Assembly (NCBI RefSeq): GCF_029350975.1
Contig: NZ_JARKMR010000003.1
Span: 43,908-107,907, forward strand
Reading direction: 5' to 3'
DNA from: Maribacter zhoushanensis
Lineage (GTDB): Bacteria; Bacteroidota; Bacteroidia; Flavobacteriales; Flavobacteriaceae
DNA length: 64,000 nt
Position numbers and translations under genes: made by a program. The number at the start of each line of letters is the position of its first letter. Position 1 is the stretch's first letter. Shown here one piece after another: positions 35,841 through 45,438 of the stretch. Below the pieces are notes generated by a model that saw only the letters and a program-made list of their open reading frames with translations, had not been told where the DNA came from and did not search any database.

Positions 35841-36831
35841 AGCTTCTAAAAAGCGTGTTTCTTAAAATCCATTCTAACAAAAGCAATCCTCCTGCTAGTA
35901 ATATCCACATTCTAAATTTTTCTTCGTAGCGGTAGTATTTAAATTCTTCTACCTCGGTTTTTTCTAGTTTATTAATTTCATCATAAATTTCTTCTAGAGA
36001 CTCGTTATCCGTAGCTCTAAAATATCTACCGCCTGTAGTATTGGCTATATCTTTAAGTAAATCTTCGTCTATTTCTACTTGTCTCATTCCAAATCTAAAA
36101 GAACCATCGGGATTATATGAAACAGGTGAAAGTGCGTTGCCATTTGTACCAAGACCAATAGTGTACGTCTTAATACCGAATTCTAGTGCCAGGTCAGATG
36201 CTGTTTGCGGTTCAATAAAACCAGAATTATTTACCCCATCGGTCAATAAGATGATGATTTTACTTTTTGCCTTACTGTCTTTTAAACGATTGACAGAAGT
36301 TGCTAGCCCCATACCAATGGCGGTACCGTCATCTAATTGTCCGTATGAAATTTCTGAAAGTGCATTGAGGACAATGGCTTTATCTGTGGTAATAGGCGTT
36401 TTGGTGTAACCTTCGCCTGCATAAGCAACAATACCTATACGATCATTAGGTCTATTTTTAATAAAATCTGCCGCCACATCTTTAAGTGCGGAAAGTCGGT
36501 TTGGTTTTAAATCTCTTGCCAGCATACTAGAAGAAACATCAATTGCCATGACAATGTCTATACCCTTTGTAGTTTTAGAGCGCGTAGAAATATCCTCTGT
36601 TTGTGGTCTTGCCAGAGCTACAATAATTGCAGCTAATGCCAGTAAGCGTAATATAAACAACGCTGGTTTAAACTTAGGTAAAATGCTATTGTAGCTAAAC
36701 CCTTTAACACTTGATATACGTAATGATGCGGTTTGCTCTTTTTGTTTAAAGATATACCACACAATTGCTAATGGCAGTAATAAGAACAGCCAAAAGAAAT
36801 CAGGATTTGCAAATGATATATTCTCGAACAT
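35833..36831 (-). CDS. batA: BatA: von Willebrand A domain membrane protein
   Basis: 332 residues with N-terminal helices (FFWLFLLLPLAIVWYIF and the segment near 57-75), a VWA domain with MIDAS motif DVSSS and later LLTDGVNN, and a C-terminal helix. It is paralogous to BatB. The partner ATPase is likely the MoxR product at the operon head. It directly abuts the two-TM gene upstream. Confidence 0.92.
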   Translation of the reverse strand: MFENISFANPDFFWLFLLLPLAIVWYIFKQKEQTASLRISSVKGFSYNSILPKFKPALFILRLLALAAIIVALARPQTEDISTRSKTTKGIDIVMAIDVSSSMLARDLKPNRLSALKDVAADFIKNRPNDRIGIVAYAGEGYTKTPITTDKAIVLNALSEISYGQLDDGTAIGMGLATSVNRLKDSKAKSKIIILLTDGVNNSGFIEPQTASDLALEFGIKTYTIGLGTNGNALSPVSYNPDGSFRFGMRQVEIDEDLLKDIANTTGGRYFRATDNESLEEIYDEINKLEKTEVEEFKYYRYEEKFRMWILLAGGLLLLEWILRNTLFRSFV

Positions 36832-38502
36832 TTATGCTTCTGTTTTTACTTCTACCGATGCTAAGATTCGGTCAACTATTTCTTGTGCGTACGTGTCATC
36901 TTTAAGCCAAGTAAGAATTACATATTGTTGAAATCCTTTACCGCCAAAAAGTAGCACTGTATATTCACCTTCTGTTAATTCTTCAGAACCGGGCATTGGA
37001 AACTTACCGCTACCAAAAACTTTAACTCCTTTAACACCGCTTATGGTGCTGAACTCTTCTTGTTTGGTGATGATATTCTTTGCACCCTGACCCTCAAAAT
37101 TAGATAAGATCTGTTCTATGGTCTTGTCAAACTCTGGGTCTACTTCTTTTTGTGCCAAAGTAATACTTGTGGTACCCATATTAAACAAACCAATAGGACT
37201 TCTGTATTCAAAAGCCTGTATATCTTCTATGGCAGCTTTGGCTTCAGCAGGTAGTTTTATTTCCTGTCTTACCAGAACTTGTGGAGACTCTAATTGTATT
37301 GGTGGAAAGCCATAGCTACTACGTACCCATTCTCCTTCTAAAAGTTCTTTGGTAGGGTGGCCTAAAACAGTATCTTTTAAATAACCGAATCCGAATTTTA
37401 CTCCTGCAATGGTAATGCCTATTAGTAGTAGGGCAACGGTAGATATAATGCCTATTTTAATTTTTTTCTTTTTCGCCCTGCGTTCAAGTTCTTCTTGATA
37501 TTCTGCTTGCTCTAGTAACTCTTCTTCAGTTGGTTCTGGTAGCGCTTCATGCGTTTTTTCAACAATCTGCTCAACCAACTTTCTGTCATGTTCGGCAACA
37601 GATGTAGAAGGTTTGTTTTTAGCGAATTTCACTAAATCTGCTGTCTGTAATATTTGTTGAAATTGTTTTATAGTGTCGTTATCTAAATTTAGTTCACCGG
37701 CATCTTTCAGTAACTCTAATTTTTCGATCAATTGACCTGTGGTACTTTCCAAAGCGGTTACATTAGCATCTTCTTCTAGGTAAGAACGCACAATGGTAGT
37801 CAGTTCAGAATAATACTCTTTGTATTCGTCTTGTATTAAATATCTAGAATTTTCTAATCGTTTTAATTCTAATAAAGCTCTGTCATAAGGTGGTAAAAGT
37901 GCCACCTTTTCTTCTTCGGTTAGTGGCTTTTTACGGAATACAAACCAGTAAAGGAGTCCGCCAAAAATTAATAATACCAACAGACCTATAAGTAAGTACT
38001 TCCAAAAAGCATAGTTGCTCTTTTCTACATTTATAAGTGGTTTGATGTCATACATTTTCTGATTCAAGGTATCTACAGGCACAGTAGCTACATTGATCAT
38101 TGAAGAATCTGTCATAAAACCAACCCCGTTAATATCAATTCTTTGTGCAGGTAATTTATATGCTCCAGAATCGAACTGGGTTAGGGCGTATATTTTTTGA
38201 AGTGTTAGTCTATCTTTTTTTCTAGTGGTATCAGTTGCAAAAGCCTCTACGGTTTCAAGGGGAGAAAACGTTTGCCCTTCAGGAAAAATGACAAAATCTG
38301 TAGAATCGATATCCACTGTAATCTTCCATTGTACTTGCTCGCCAATTTTAATGAAGGTAGTATCTACTTCAGTAGTAATTTTTGGACGTTCTTGGGCAGA
38401 AAGTTCAAAGATGAACAGCAGAAATACGAATAGAGGTGAAATTCGTTTACACCACGAAGCACATTTTTCAATTGTTTTATTAGTAATAATCATTCGTATC
38501 AA
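36832..38502 (-). CDS. Two-TM protein of the Bat operon, unknown function
   Basis: 556 residues: a signal peptide ending near LSAQ (37), a beta-rich extracytoplasmic segment to 165, a membrane helix (YLLIGLLVLLIFGGLLYWFV), and a cytoplasmic helical region 190-345. A second helix (IISTVALLLIGITIAG) and a C-terminal segment of about 180 residues outside follow. The helical part resembles the DUF4381-type proteins often found between DUF58 and batA. The large extra C-terminal domain is unusual for that family. It overlaps the DUF58 stop by 4 bases. Confidence 0.75.
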   Translation of the reverse strand: MIRMIITNKTIEKCASWCKRISPLFVFLLFIFELSAQERPKITTEVDTTFIKIGEQVQWKITVDIDSTDFVIFPEGQTFSPLETVEAFATDTTRKKDRLTLQKIYALTQFDSGAYKLPAQRIDINGVGFMTDSSMINVATVPVDTLNQKMYDIKPLINVEKSNYAFWKYLLIGLLVLLIFGGLLYWFVFRKKPLTEEEKVALLPPYDRALLELKRLENSRYLIQDEYKEYYSELTTIVRSYLEEDANVTALESTTGQLIEKLELLKDAGELNLDNDTIKQFQQILQTADLVKFAKNKPSTSVAEHDRKLVEQIVEKTHEALPEPTEEELLEQAEYQEELERRAKKKKIKIGIISTVALLLIGITIAGVKFGFGYLKDTVLGHPTKELLEGEWVRSSYGFPPIQLESPQVLVRQEIKLPAEAKAAIEDIQAFEYRSPIGLFNMGTTSITLAQKEVDPEFDKTIEQILSNFEGQGAKNIITKQEEFSTISGVKGVKVFGSGKFPMPGSEELTEGEYTVLLFGGKGFQQYVILTWLKDDTYAQEIVDRILASVEVKTEA

Positions 38503-39365
38503 CCTCTTCTTTTAAAATAGCCCAATAATTTTTTTACATAGCTTTCATCTACCCTACAATCTAAAACTCCGCATCCAGATTTTGTGAAAGATTCTTTAAA
38601 GTAAGTAACACGGTTTCTATGAAATTCTGCATAAGCGTTACGTACTTTTTTAGACTTGGTATTTACCAATTGTAATTTTCCGGTTTCAGCATCCTCAACT
38701 TGTACCATGCCTAAATTTGGTATAGATTCTTCACGTTCGTCATACACACGAATTCCGGTTAAATCATGTTTGCTACCAGTAATTTTTAGTGTTTTTTCGT
38801 ATCCGTCGTCTATAAAATCAGATAGAACAAAAACAATAGCTTTCTTCTTCATGACACTACTCAAGAATTTCATGGCTTGGGCAATATCTGTCTTGTTGCT
38901 TTTTGGTTTAAATTCTAATAATTCTCTAATGATACGCAGAACATGTGTCTTTCCTTTTTTAGGCGGAATAAAAAGTTCTATTTGGTCAGAGAAGAGAATA
39001 ACACCTACTTTATCATTGTTTTGAAGTGCGCTAAAAGCTAAAGTTGCCGATATTTCGGTAATGATTTCATTTTTAAATTGATTAGTAGTACCAAATAACT
39101 CAGATCCACTAATATCTACCATAAGCATCATGGTCAATTCTCGCTCTTCCTCAAAAACCTTTATATAAGGTTCGTTATAACGGGCGGTAACGTTCCAATC
39201 TATATTTCTTACATCATCACCAAATTGATACTGTCGTACTTCACTAAAAGTCATACCACGACCCTTAAAGGTAGAGTGGTATTCCCCACCAAATATATGG
39301 TCAGAAAGACGTCTTGTCTTTATTTCAATTTTCCGTACTTTTTTGAGTAGCTCTTTAGTATCCAT
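38499..39365 (-). CDS. DUF58-domain protein of the Bat operon
   Basis: 288 residues, cytoplasmic. The family core GMTFSEVRQYQFGDDVRNIDW is followed by NVTARYNEPYIKVFEEERE and then a degenerate VWA-like fold (MLMVDISGSELFG keeps DxSxS). DUF58 proteins regularly pair with MoxR ATPases. It lies between moxR and the two-TM gene, and its stop overlaps the next start. Confidence 0.92.
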   Translation of the reverse strand: MDTKELLKKVRKIEIKTRRLSDHIFGGEYHSTFKGRGMTFSEVRQYQFGDDVRNIDWNVTARYNEPYIKVFEEERELTMMLMVDISGSELFGTTNQFKNEIITEISATLAFSALQNNDKVGVILFSDQIELFIPPKKGKTHVLRIIRELLEFKPKSNKTDIAQAMKFLSSVMKKKAIVFVLSDFIDDGYEKTLKITGSKHDLTGIRVYDEREESIPNLGMVQVEDAETGKLQLVNTKSKKVRNAYAEFHRNRVTYFKESFTKSGCGVLDCRVDESYVKKLLGYFKRRG

Positions 39366-39451
39366 TCTTTAGTAAACAGTTTACAGTCTCCGTTAGCAGT
39401 AATATGATATTCGGCATTCAATAAATTTGATTGCAGAATACTGTAACTGGA

Positions 39452-40453
39452 TTAAGGTACTTCTATCTCGTTTACAATTTTGTTGATGATATCAACAGAA
39501 GTAATATTCTCAGCTTCTGCTTCATAGGTAATACCTATTCTGTGTCTTAAAACATCAAGTACAACGGCACGTACATCTTCTGGAACCACGTAGCCTCTTC
39601 TCTTTATAAAAGCATAACATTTTGCAGCGGTACCTAAGTTGATACTACCTCTAGGAGACGCCCCAAAACTGATCAAAGGTTTTAAGCTTTCTAAGTTATA
39701 TTTCTCTGGATATCTTGTAGCGAATACAAGGTCAAGAATATATTTTTCAATTTTTTCGTCCATATAAACTTCACGAACTGCTTTTTGTGCGCTAAGTATT
39801 TGTTCTATGGATACTACGGCATTTACAGTTTCATAGCTGCCTTTTAAATTTTGGCGCATGATCAACTGCTCTTCGTTAATTTTTGGATAATCTATAACGG
39901 TCTTCAACATAAAACGATCCACCTGTGCTTCAGGTAACGGGTACGTTCCTTCTTGCTCAACCGGGTTTTGGGTTGCCATTACCAAGAAAGGCTTATCAAG
40001 AATAAAAGTTTCGTCGCCAATGGTTACTTGCTTTTCTTGCATGGCCTCTAAAAGTGCAGATTGTACTTTGGCAGGTGCACGGTTGATCTCATCTGCAAGA
40101 ACAAAGTTGGCGAAGATTGGACCTTTTTTAATGGAGAAATCATTCAGTTTCATGTTGTATATCAAAGTACCTACAACATCTGCCGGAAGTAAATCTGGCG
40201 TAAACTGAATTCTGCTGAAGCTACCTTTTACAGCCTTAGAAAGGGTGTTTATTGCCAAGGTTTTTGCCAAACCAGGTACACCTTCCAGCAATATATGGCC
40301 TTGTCCTAAAAGTCCGATTAATAATCGTTCTACCATATATTTTTGGCCAACGATTACTTTATTCATTTCAAGCATCAGTAAATCGATAAAAGCGCTTTCT
40401 TTTGCTATTTTCTCATTAACAGCACTAATGTCAATTGAAGTATTTTCTTCCAT
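39452..40453 (-). CDS. moxR: MoxR-family AAA+ ATPase
   Basis: 333 residues. Walker A GVPGLAKT, Walker B LADEIN and sensor 1 MATQNP are visible, together with PLPEAQVDRF, a MoxR signature. It probably acts as a chaperone-like ATPase on the VWA proteins of the operon. It is the first gene of the eight-gene moxR-batE block, and its spacing to DUF58 (86 bases) is the largest gap in the block. Confidence 0.94.
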   Translation of the reverse strand: MEENTSIDISAVNEKIAKESAFIDLLMLEMNKVIVGQKYMVERLLIGLLGQGHILLEGVPGLAKTLAINTLSKAVKGSFSRIQFTPDLLPADVVGTLIYNMKLNDFSIKKGPIFANFVLADEINRAPAKVQSALLEAMQEKQVTIGDETFILDKPFLVMATQNPVEQEGTYPLPEAQVDRFMLKTVIDYPKINEEQLIMRQNLKGSYETVNAVVSIEQILSAQKAVREVYMDEKIEKYILDLVFATRYPEKYNLESLKPLISFGASPRGSINLGTAAKCYAFIKRRGYVVPEDVRAVVLDVLRHRIGITYEAEAENITSVDIINKIVNEIEVP

Positions 40454-40624
40454 TTAAAACTATATATTATTGATTGTTAAGGCTTCTAATTTTAACAGTT
40501 ACGCAAATTGAAAATTTATTCATTCAGTCGCTGTTAATGATAGGTTAAAAAATTGGAAAACCCCTTATTTTTATGAAGGTTTTAAGGGATTTCTTTTTAA
40601 TTTCATTATTCAAATAATAATACA

Positions 40625-41488
40625 TTGAAATATTCTAGAATAATTGCAGGTACTATGACCTGGGGTAAATGGGGCAAACAACATGCTACCAAAGATATGA
40701 TATCGCTTATGAATCATTGCATAGATAATAATATTACGACTTTTGATCATGCAGATATTTATGGTGATTATACCACTGAAGAAGATTTTGGAAAGGCGTT
40801 CAAGGAAAGTACAATAAAAAGGGAGAATATTCAATTAATCAGTAAATGTGGAATTCAGTTCCATGTAAAGGAACGATCAAATAGGGTGAAGCATTATGAT
40901 TATAGCAAAGACTATATAATATCATCTGTAGAGCGATCCTTGAAAATGCTACAGACAGATTACTTAGATATGCTTTTGTTGCACAGGCCTAGTCCTTTAA
41001 TGAACCCATCAGAGGTTGCTGAAGCTATAGATAAGTTAAAGAATGATGGGAAAATCAGGCAATTTGGAGTGTCAAATTTCTCACCGTCTCAAATTCAACT
41101 TATAGAAAAGGAAATACCCGTAGAAGCAAATCAAGTAGAACTTTCATTGTCTGCTAATGGGGTAATGAACAATGGTACTTTGGACGATTGCATTACTTAT
41201 GACAGACTAGCCATGAGCTGGAGTCCGCTTGGCAGTTATTTCAGAGAAGACTCTCAGGCAAATACACGGATTAAAAAGGTATTGGCAGATTTCACTAAAA
41301 AATATAATGCCACAGAAGATCAACTTTTGCTGGCTTGGATTTTAAAACATCCATCTAAAATTCACCCAGTGGTAGGTACGGCAACACCAAAACGATTGAA
41401 AATGGCAATGGATGCTGTTTCAATTGATATGGATATACAAGATTGGTTTATCTTGCTAGAAGCCAATGAAGGCCATGAAGTTGCATAA
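40625..41488 (+). CDS. Aldo/keto reductase (YdhF type)
   Basis: A 287-residue NAD(P)H-dependent oxidoreductase with a TIM barrel fold. The catalytic set is Asp and Tyr in FDHADIYGDYT, Lys in LISKCG and His in LLLHRP. VVGTATPKRL lies in the cofactor-binding end. It starts with TTG (no ATG fits), directly before the family start RIIAGTMTWG. It is 12 bases upstream of an SDR gene and probably forms a two-gene unit. The substrate is unknown. Confidence 0.87.
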   Translation: MKYSRIIAGTMTWGKWGKQHATKDMISLMNHCIDNNITTFDHADIYGDYTTEEDFGKAFKESTIKRENIQLISKCGIQFHVKERSNRVKHYDYSKDYIISSVERSLKMLQTDYLDMLLLHRPSPLMNPSEVAEAIDKLKNDGKIRQFGVSNFSPSQIQLIEKEIPVEANQVELSLSANGVMNNGTLDDCITYDRLAMSWSPLGSYFREDSQANTRIKKVLADFTKKYNATEDQLLLAWILKHPSKIHPVVGTATPKRLKMAMDAVSIDMDIQDWFILLEANEGHEVA

Positions 41489-41500
41489 TTAAAATTGAAA

Positions 41501-42253
41501 ATGACAAAAACAGCGTTTATTACAGGAGCTACTAGCGGAATAGGAAAATCAACAGCTATTCTTTTTGCCCAAAACGGTATAGATTTGGTATTGTGCGGTA
41601 GACGCCAAGATCGATTAGATGACCTTAAAGAAGAACTGGGCAAAGAAGTACAAGTGCATACCTTGAATTTTGATATTAGAAATAAGGATTCTGTCAGAGA
41701 AGCGGTTGATTCGTTACCAAAAGAATTTGCAGAAATAGATATTCTGATAAACAATGCTGGTAATGCTCATGGAATGGATACCATTCAAGAAGGAAGCATA
41801 GATGATTGGGATGCTATGTTAGATATCAATGTAAAAGGCTTGTTGTATGTTTCAAAGGCAGTTATTCCGCAAATGATAGCGCGTAAGTCTGGTCATATCA
41901 TCAACATTGGTTCTACGGCAGGTAAAGAAGTCTACCCGAAAGGAAATGTGTATTGTGCCAGTAAACATGCAGTAGATGCCATAAATCAAGGAATGCGCAT
42001 TGATTTTAATGGTACGGGGGTTCGTGTTGGCGCAGTAAACCCCGGATTGGTGGAGACAGAGTTCAGCAATGTTCGTTTTAAAGGAGATGAAGATAGGGCA
42101 GATAAGGTGTACAAGGGATTTCAGCCCTTAAAACCAGAGGATATTGCAGATATCATTCACTTTGTTGTAACGAGACCTTATCATGTGAATATTGCAGATT
42201 TGGTGGTAATGCCAACAGCACAAGCGTCTTCAACCATTGTAGATAAAAATTAA
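41501..42253 (+). CDS. Short-chain dehydrogenase/reductase (YdfG type)
   Basis: A 250-residue NAD(P)-dependent oxidoreductase. TGATSGIG is the cofactor motif, NNAGNA follows, Ser lies in INIGSTAG and Tyr-x3-Lys in YCASKHA. GAVNPGLVETEFS is typical of the YdfG-like 3-hydroxy acid dehydrogenases. ATG at 41501 is preferred to the TTG two codons earlier. It is co-directional with the aldo/keto reductase, which suggests joint detoxification of carbonyls; this is inference. Confidence 0.88.
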   Translation: MTKTAFITGATSGIGKSTAILFAQNGIDLVLCGRRQDRLDDLKEELGKEVQVHTLNFDIRNKDSVREAVDSLPKEFAEIDILINNAGNAHGMDTIQEGSIDDWDAMLDINVKGLLYVSKAVIPQMIARKSGHIINIGSTAGKEVYPKGNVYCASKHAVDAINQGMRIDFNGTGVRVGAVNPGLVETEFSNVRFKGDEDRADKVYKGFQPLKPEDIADIIHFVVTRPYHVNIADLVVMPTAQASSTIVDKN

Positions 42254-42261
42254 TGCTATGA

Positions 42262-42284
42262 AAAGATTTTAGAATAAAATCTTT
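42262..42284 (+). terminator. AT-rich hairpin after the SDR gene
   Basis: A perfect 9-bp stem AAAGATTTT/AAAATCTTT with a 5-nt loop stands 8 bases after the SDR stop. There is no clear T-run, so termination is uncertain. Confidence 0.35.
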
Positions 42285-42364
42285 AAAGCCAAAAGCCAAA
42301 AGCCAAAAGCCAAAAGCCAAAAGCCAAAAGCCAAAAGCCAAAAGCCAAAAGCCAAAAGCCAAAA
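42285..42364. repeat. Heptanucleotide tandem repeat (AAAAGCC)n
   Basis: Eleven uninterrupted copies of a 7-bp unit, AAAAGCC, fill 80 bases between the SDR stop and the ATG at 42374. The last unit ends 9 bases before that ATG. A change in copy number would alter the leader length, not a reading frame. Confidence 0.95.
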
Positions 42365-42373
42365 TTATAACCT

Positions 42374-43510
42374 ATGATTAATAAACGCCTATTGGTAAAA
42401 AACTTGCTCGCACACAATGACGAAAATAGTTTTTATGATAAAAAGCGTTTTATTTCAATAGGGGAGAAAGAAGGTAAGGGTAAGTTTTTAAAGCACGTTT
42501 GTGCGTTGGCAAATAGCAATCCGGCAAATAATTCGTTCATAGTAATTGGTGTTGAAGATGAGGATAATAAAATAGTAGGCGTAGATTTTTTTGATGATAG
42601 TAAAATTCAAAATCTAGTGAACGCTTATTTAGATAATCCGCCATTAATTTCTTACGAAAATATTCCATTTCCGCATTTACCAGAAGGTAAAGTAGTAGGT
42701 TTAGTGACTATAAAATCTATTGGAAAAATATGTTCATTGAGAAAAAATATATGGAAGTACTATGGTGGTTCTGTATTTTTTAGAGAAGGTAGTATTAGTT
42801 TGCCAAAGGTCTTTGAAATTGAATTGAAAGATAGCAATTCAGAAGCTGTTGCTACCATTGAGCAACATGCCAAAAATAATATTGAGCTGACTTTAGACGG
42901 TGTCATCGATTTTATAAATCACAGGCATAAAGATTTAGAGAGCGATTATAAAGTGTTCAAGGAGCAGTTTGTAGTTTGTTGGGCCGGTAATAAAAAAGTG
43001 GTCAATGGAGAAACTTATTTTTATAGGGTAGATATTGAATTGATCAATGAGCAAGTAAAATTATTCTACTCTAATTTAGATGAGGTAACTATTACCTATG
43101 ACAATGATTCATTCACCACAATTGAATATGTGCAGCTTGGTCTGGCTGCCAAGCAGAAATATTATCCGTTAGAAAAGGTGGTTATTAAATTCAGTGAAAA
43201 TGGCACGTATCAAATTACGAGCGATTTACTTTTTGAGCCGCCAATACATGATCATGAAGAGCTAGAAAGAATTTACAAGAGCAATAATGCTTTGGTGGCA
43301 AAGGCTAAGCAGAATACTGAATTGACGATACCCGAAGTGAAGCAATTAAAATATTTGGCAGATTCTTATTTGATATGTTTTCTTAACGGTTTTGAAGAGG
43401 CAAAAGAACTAATGGAAAATGCAAGGCAAGTCTTAAAGCCAAAATATCCAAGGGTAAATGCTTCACTTAAAGAAGCCCTCCGTGTACTTAGGAAGGTTAA
43501 ATATTCTTGA
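42374..43510 (+). CDS. AlbA_2-type (Schlafen-like) domain protein
   Basis: 378 residues. The first 150 match the putative DNA-binding/ATP-binding AlbA_2 family: FLKHVCALANSN followed by NSFIVIGVEDEDNKIVGVDFFDD, and FFREGSISLP at its end. The remaining 220 residues are unassigned, with a helical C-terminus. The first domain usually binds nucleic acid. A heptanucleotide repeat fills its 5' leader. Its 3' end overlaps the convergent amylosucrase gene by 14 bases. Confidence 0.75.
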   Translation: MINKRLLVKNLLAHNDENSFYDKKRFISIGEKEGKGKFLKHVCALANSNPANNSFIVIGVEDEDNKIVGVDFFDDSKIQNLVNAYLDNPPLISYENIPFPHLPEGKVVGLVTIKSIGKICSLRKNIWKYYGGSVFFREGSISLPKVFEIELKDSNSEAVATIEQHAKNNIELTLDGVIDFINHRHKDLESDYKVFKEQFVVCWAGNKKVVNGETYFYRVDIELINEQVKLFYSNLDEVTITYDNDSFTTIEYVQLGLAAKQKYYPLEKVVIKFSENGTYQITSDLLFEPPIHDHEELERIYKSNNALVAKAKQNTELTIPEVKQLKYLADSYLICFLNGFEEAKELMENARQVLKPKYPRVNASLKEALRVLRKVKYS

Positions 43511-45437
43511 TCCAAATTTGTTCAAAGGGTTTTAAAGGCAGCTCGTTATGAATAAGTTCAAATGATTTTCCTGTAAGCAAATCAATAGAGTTTTTACCCG
43601 CATGAACACCAATAGAAAGCAGCCAACTTATATTTAAAGTTTCTGTAACTTCATTAAAATTAGACAACACCCAAATACTTTCATTTTCATGTGTTCTTTG
43701 ATAGACAAATACATGCTCGTTGGGGCAACTATGAATTTTAAGATTGTTCGTATCGGCAAATACGCTTTGCTCTTTTCGAAGGCAAATCATATGCTTTAAT
43801 CCGTTAAATATAATAGCTGACGGGCTGTCCTTTTCTTTTTTTAATGTAGAGACAACACTCCAATTCTGCATGGGTCTATTTACCCAACGATTGTCATTTA
43901 CATGATCTTCGTTTTCTTCGTAAGAATAGTCGTTTAAGGTAGCAATTTCATCTCCGGCATATATCATTGGTATACCTCCGTAGGTTAAAATGATACCGTG
44001 CATCATCAAGATTTTGGTGATAGCATAGTCAATACTACTCTTGTTGTTTTGTTCTAAAGCGGTTTCTAGCCCAAGTAAAGAGGCGGCACTACCTGTAATT
44101 CTACCATCTCCGTTCTTAGGATTATACATAAAAATTAACCCTTTGGCGGGAGACCATTCTAATTTTCCGCAGTAATAGTTTAAAATAAATTGTTTGTGGG
44201 CACTAGGGTCATAACCCGTAGCGCGTACGAAGTCATCTTCATAACCAAGACCTATATCATCATGGCAACGAATGTAATTGATCCAAGTGGCGTCATTAGG
44301 TTTTGCGGGAATTTCAGTTACACTTTTTACTAGTAAAGATGCTTTTTTAGTAGCAATAGAATTCCATAATAAAGCCATTAACGAAGCGTTGTAAGCTACT
44401 TCACATTCGTTACCTTCTGTAGTGTCTTCACCAAAGTATTTTATGATATTTCTGGGGGCTACAATGGCTTCTGCCAAAAGAATTACACCTGGTGCAATTA
44501 CTTGCAGGCACATTCTAAAAAGTGAGATGAGCGTATGCGCCTCGGGTAGGTTTTGTGAAGATGTACCTAGTTTTTTCCATAAAAAAGCAAGAGCATCAAA
44601 ACGGATAACGTCTACGCCTAAATTTGCGAGGGACATTAAATTACCAAGCATTTCTATAAACACTTCAGGGTTTCTATAATTTAAATCCCATTGATAGGTA
44701 TTAAAACAGGTCATGACCCATTTTTCCATTTCTGCGTTATAGGTGAAATTGCCCGGAGCAGATTGTGGAAATATTTCAGGAAGTGTTTTTTCAAACTCGT
44801 CAGGTATATGACGGTCAGAATAAGTGTAATAGTAATTTTGATGGTGCTGGCTACCTTCCTTAGCTTTTTTTGCCCATATAAACTCATCAGACGTATGGTT
44901 AACAACAAAATCAAGCATTAAGAACATATTGTTCTCACGAGCTTTTTTACTGAAAGCTAAAAAGTCTTTTTTTGTGCCGTATTTAGGGTCAATTTCATGA
45001 TAGCTGTTTACTGCGTAACCACCATCGTTTTCACCCGTAGGTCTTGTGGTTATGGGCATTAAATGGAGGAAATTAACACCTAAATCTTCAAAATATGGTA
45101 TTTTTTCTTTGAGTCCGTTTATGTCTTTATTAAACCGATCAACATACAACTGCATACCGGTCATTTGTTCGCTTTGATACCAGTTTCCAGAATTTAACCG
45201 TGCAATATCTTGTTTTTGTAATTCGGTAGGTCGGTCCTTAAAAAGCGATTCTAATTTATCTAAAAGAGTATAGAAAAATGCTTTATGCTCTTTCTCTGTG
45301 TATAATGAAAAAAACTGTGTTTTAATAAGTGAAAGATTGGTAGCCAATCTTTGCTCATATAACGCGGTTAACGGTATTCCACCTTTTTTGTTTTGACTTT
45401 TTAAGGCCAATAATCGGTGTAACTCAGCCTGGTTCAT
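43497..45437 (-). CDS. Amylosucrase-type GH13 enzyme
   Basis: A 646-residue cytoplasmic glycoside hydrolase family 13 protein. Amylosucrase splits sucrose, adds the glucosyl unit to a glucan and frees fructose. Residues fit the family: DFVVNHTSDEF, the nucleophile Asp281 (DVIRFDAL), the acid/base Glu323 (LLAEAI) and His392-Asp393 (RCHDD). The helical N-terminal domain (1-90) and total length match the Neisseria enzyme (about 636). The next upstream gene is a fructokinase with a 1-base gap, which strongly supports sucrose as substrate. Confidence 0.87.
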   Translation of the reverse strand: MNQAELHRLLALKSQNKKGGIPLTALYEQRLATNLSLIKTQFFSLYTEKEHKAFFYTLLDKLESLFKDRPTELQKQDIARLNSGNWYQSEQMTGMQLYVDRFNKDINGLKEKIPYFEDLGVNFLHLMPITTRPTGENDGGYAVNSYHEIDPKYGTKKDFLAFSKKARENNMFLMLDFVVNHTSDEFIWAKKAKEGSQHHQNYYYTYSDRHIPDEFEKTLPEIFPQSAPGNFTYNAEMEKWVMTCFNTYQWDLNYRNPEVFIEMLGNLMSLANLGVDVIRFDALAFLWKKLGTSSQNLPEAHTLISLFRMCLQVIAPGVILLAEAIVAPRNIIKYFGEDTTEGNECEVAYNASLMALLWNSIATKKASLLVKSVTEIPAKPNDATWINYIRCHDDIGLGYEDDFVRATGYDPSAHKQFILNYYCGKLEWSPAKGLIFMYNPKNGDGRITGSAASLLGLETALEQNNKSSIDYAITKILMMHGIILTYGGIPMIYAGDEIATLNDYSYEENEDHVNDNRWVNRPMQNWSVVSTLKKEKDSPSAIIFNGLKHMICLRKEQSVFADTNNLKIHSCPNEHVFVYQRTHENESIWVLSNFNEVTETLNISWLLSIGVHAGKNSIDLLTGKSFELIHNELPLKPFEQIWIKNI

Positions 45438-45438
45438 A

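Noticed and set aside
40555..40610. Terminator between moxR and the aldo/keto reductase gene
   Set aside because: CCCTTA/TAAGGG pairs across about 20 nt, but both adjacent genes point away from this spot, so nothing would end here.
42153..42362. Minus-strand frame coding a repetitive LLAFGFW protein
   Set aside because: It arises only from the heptanucleotide repeat and overlaps the end of the SDR gene.
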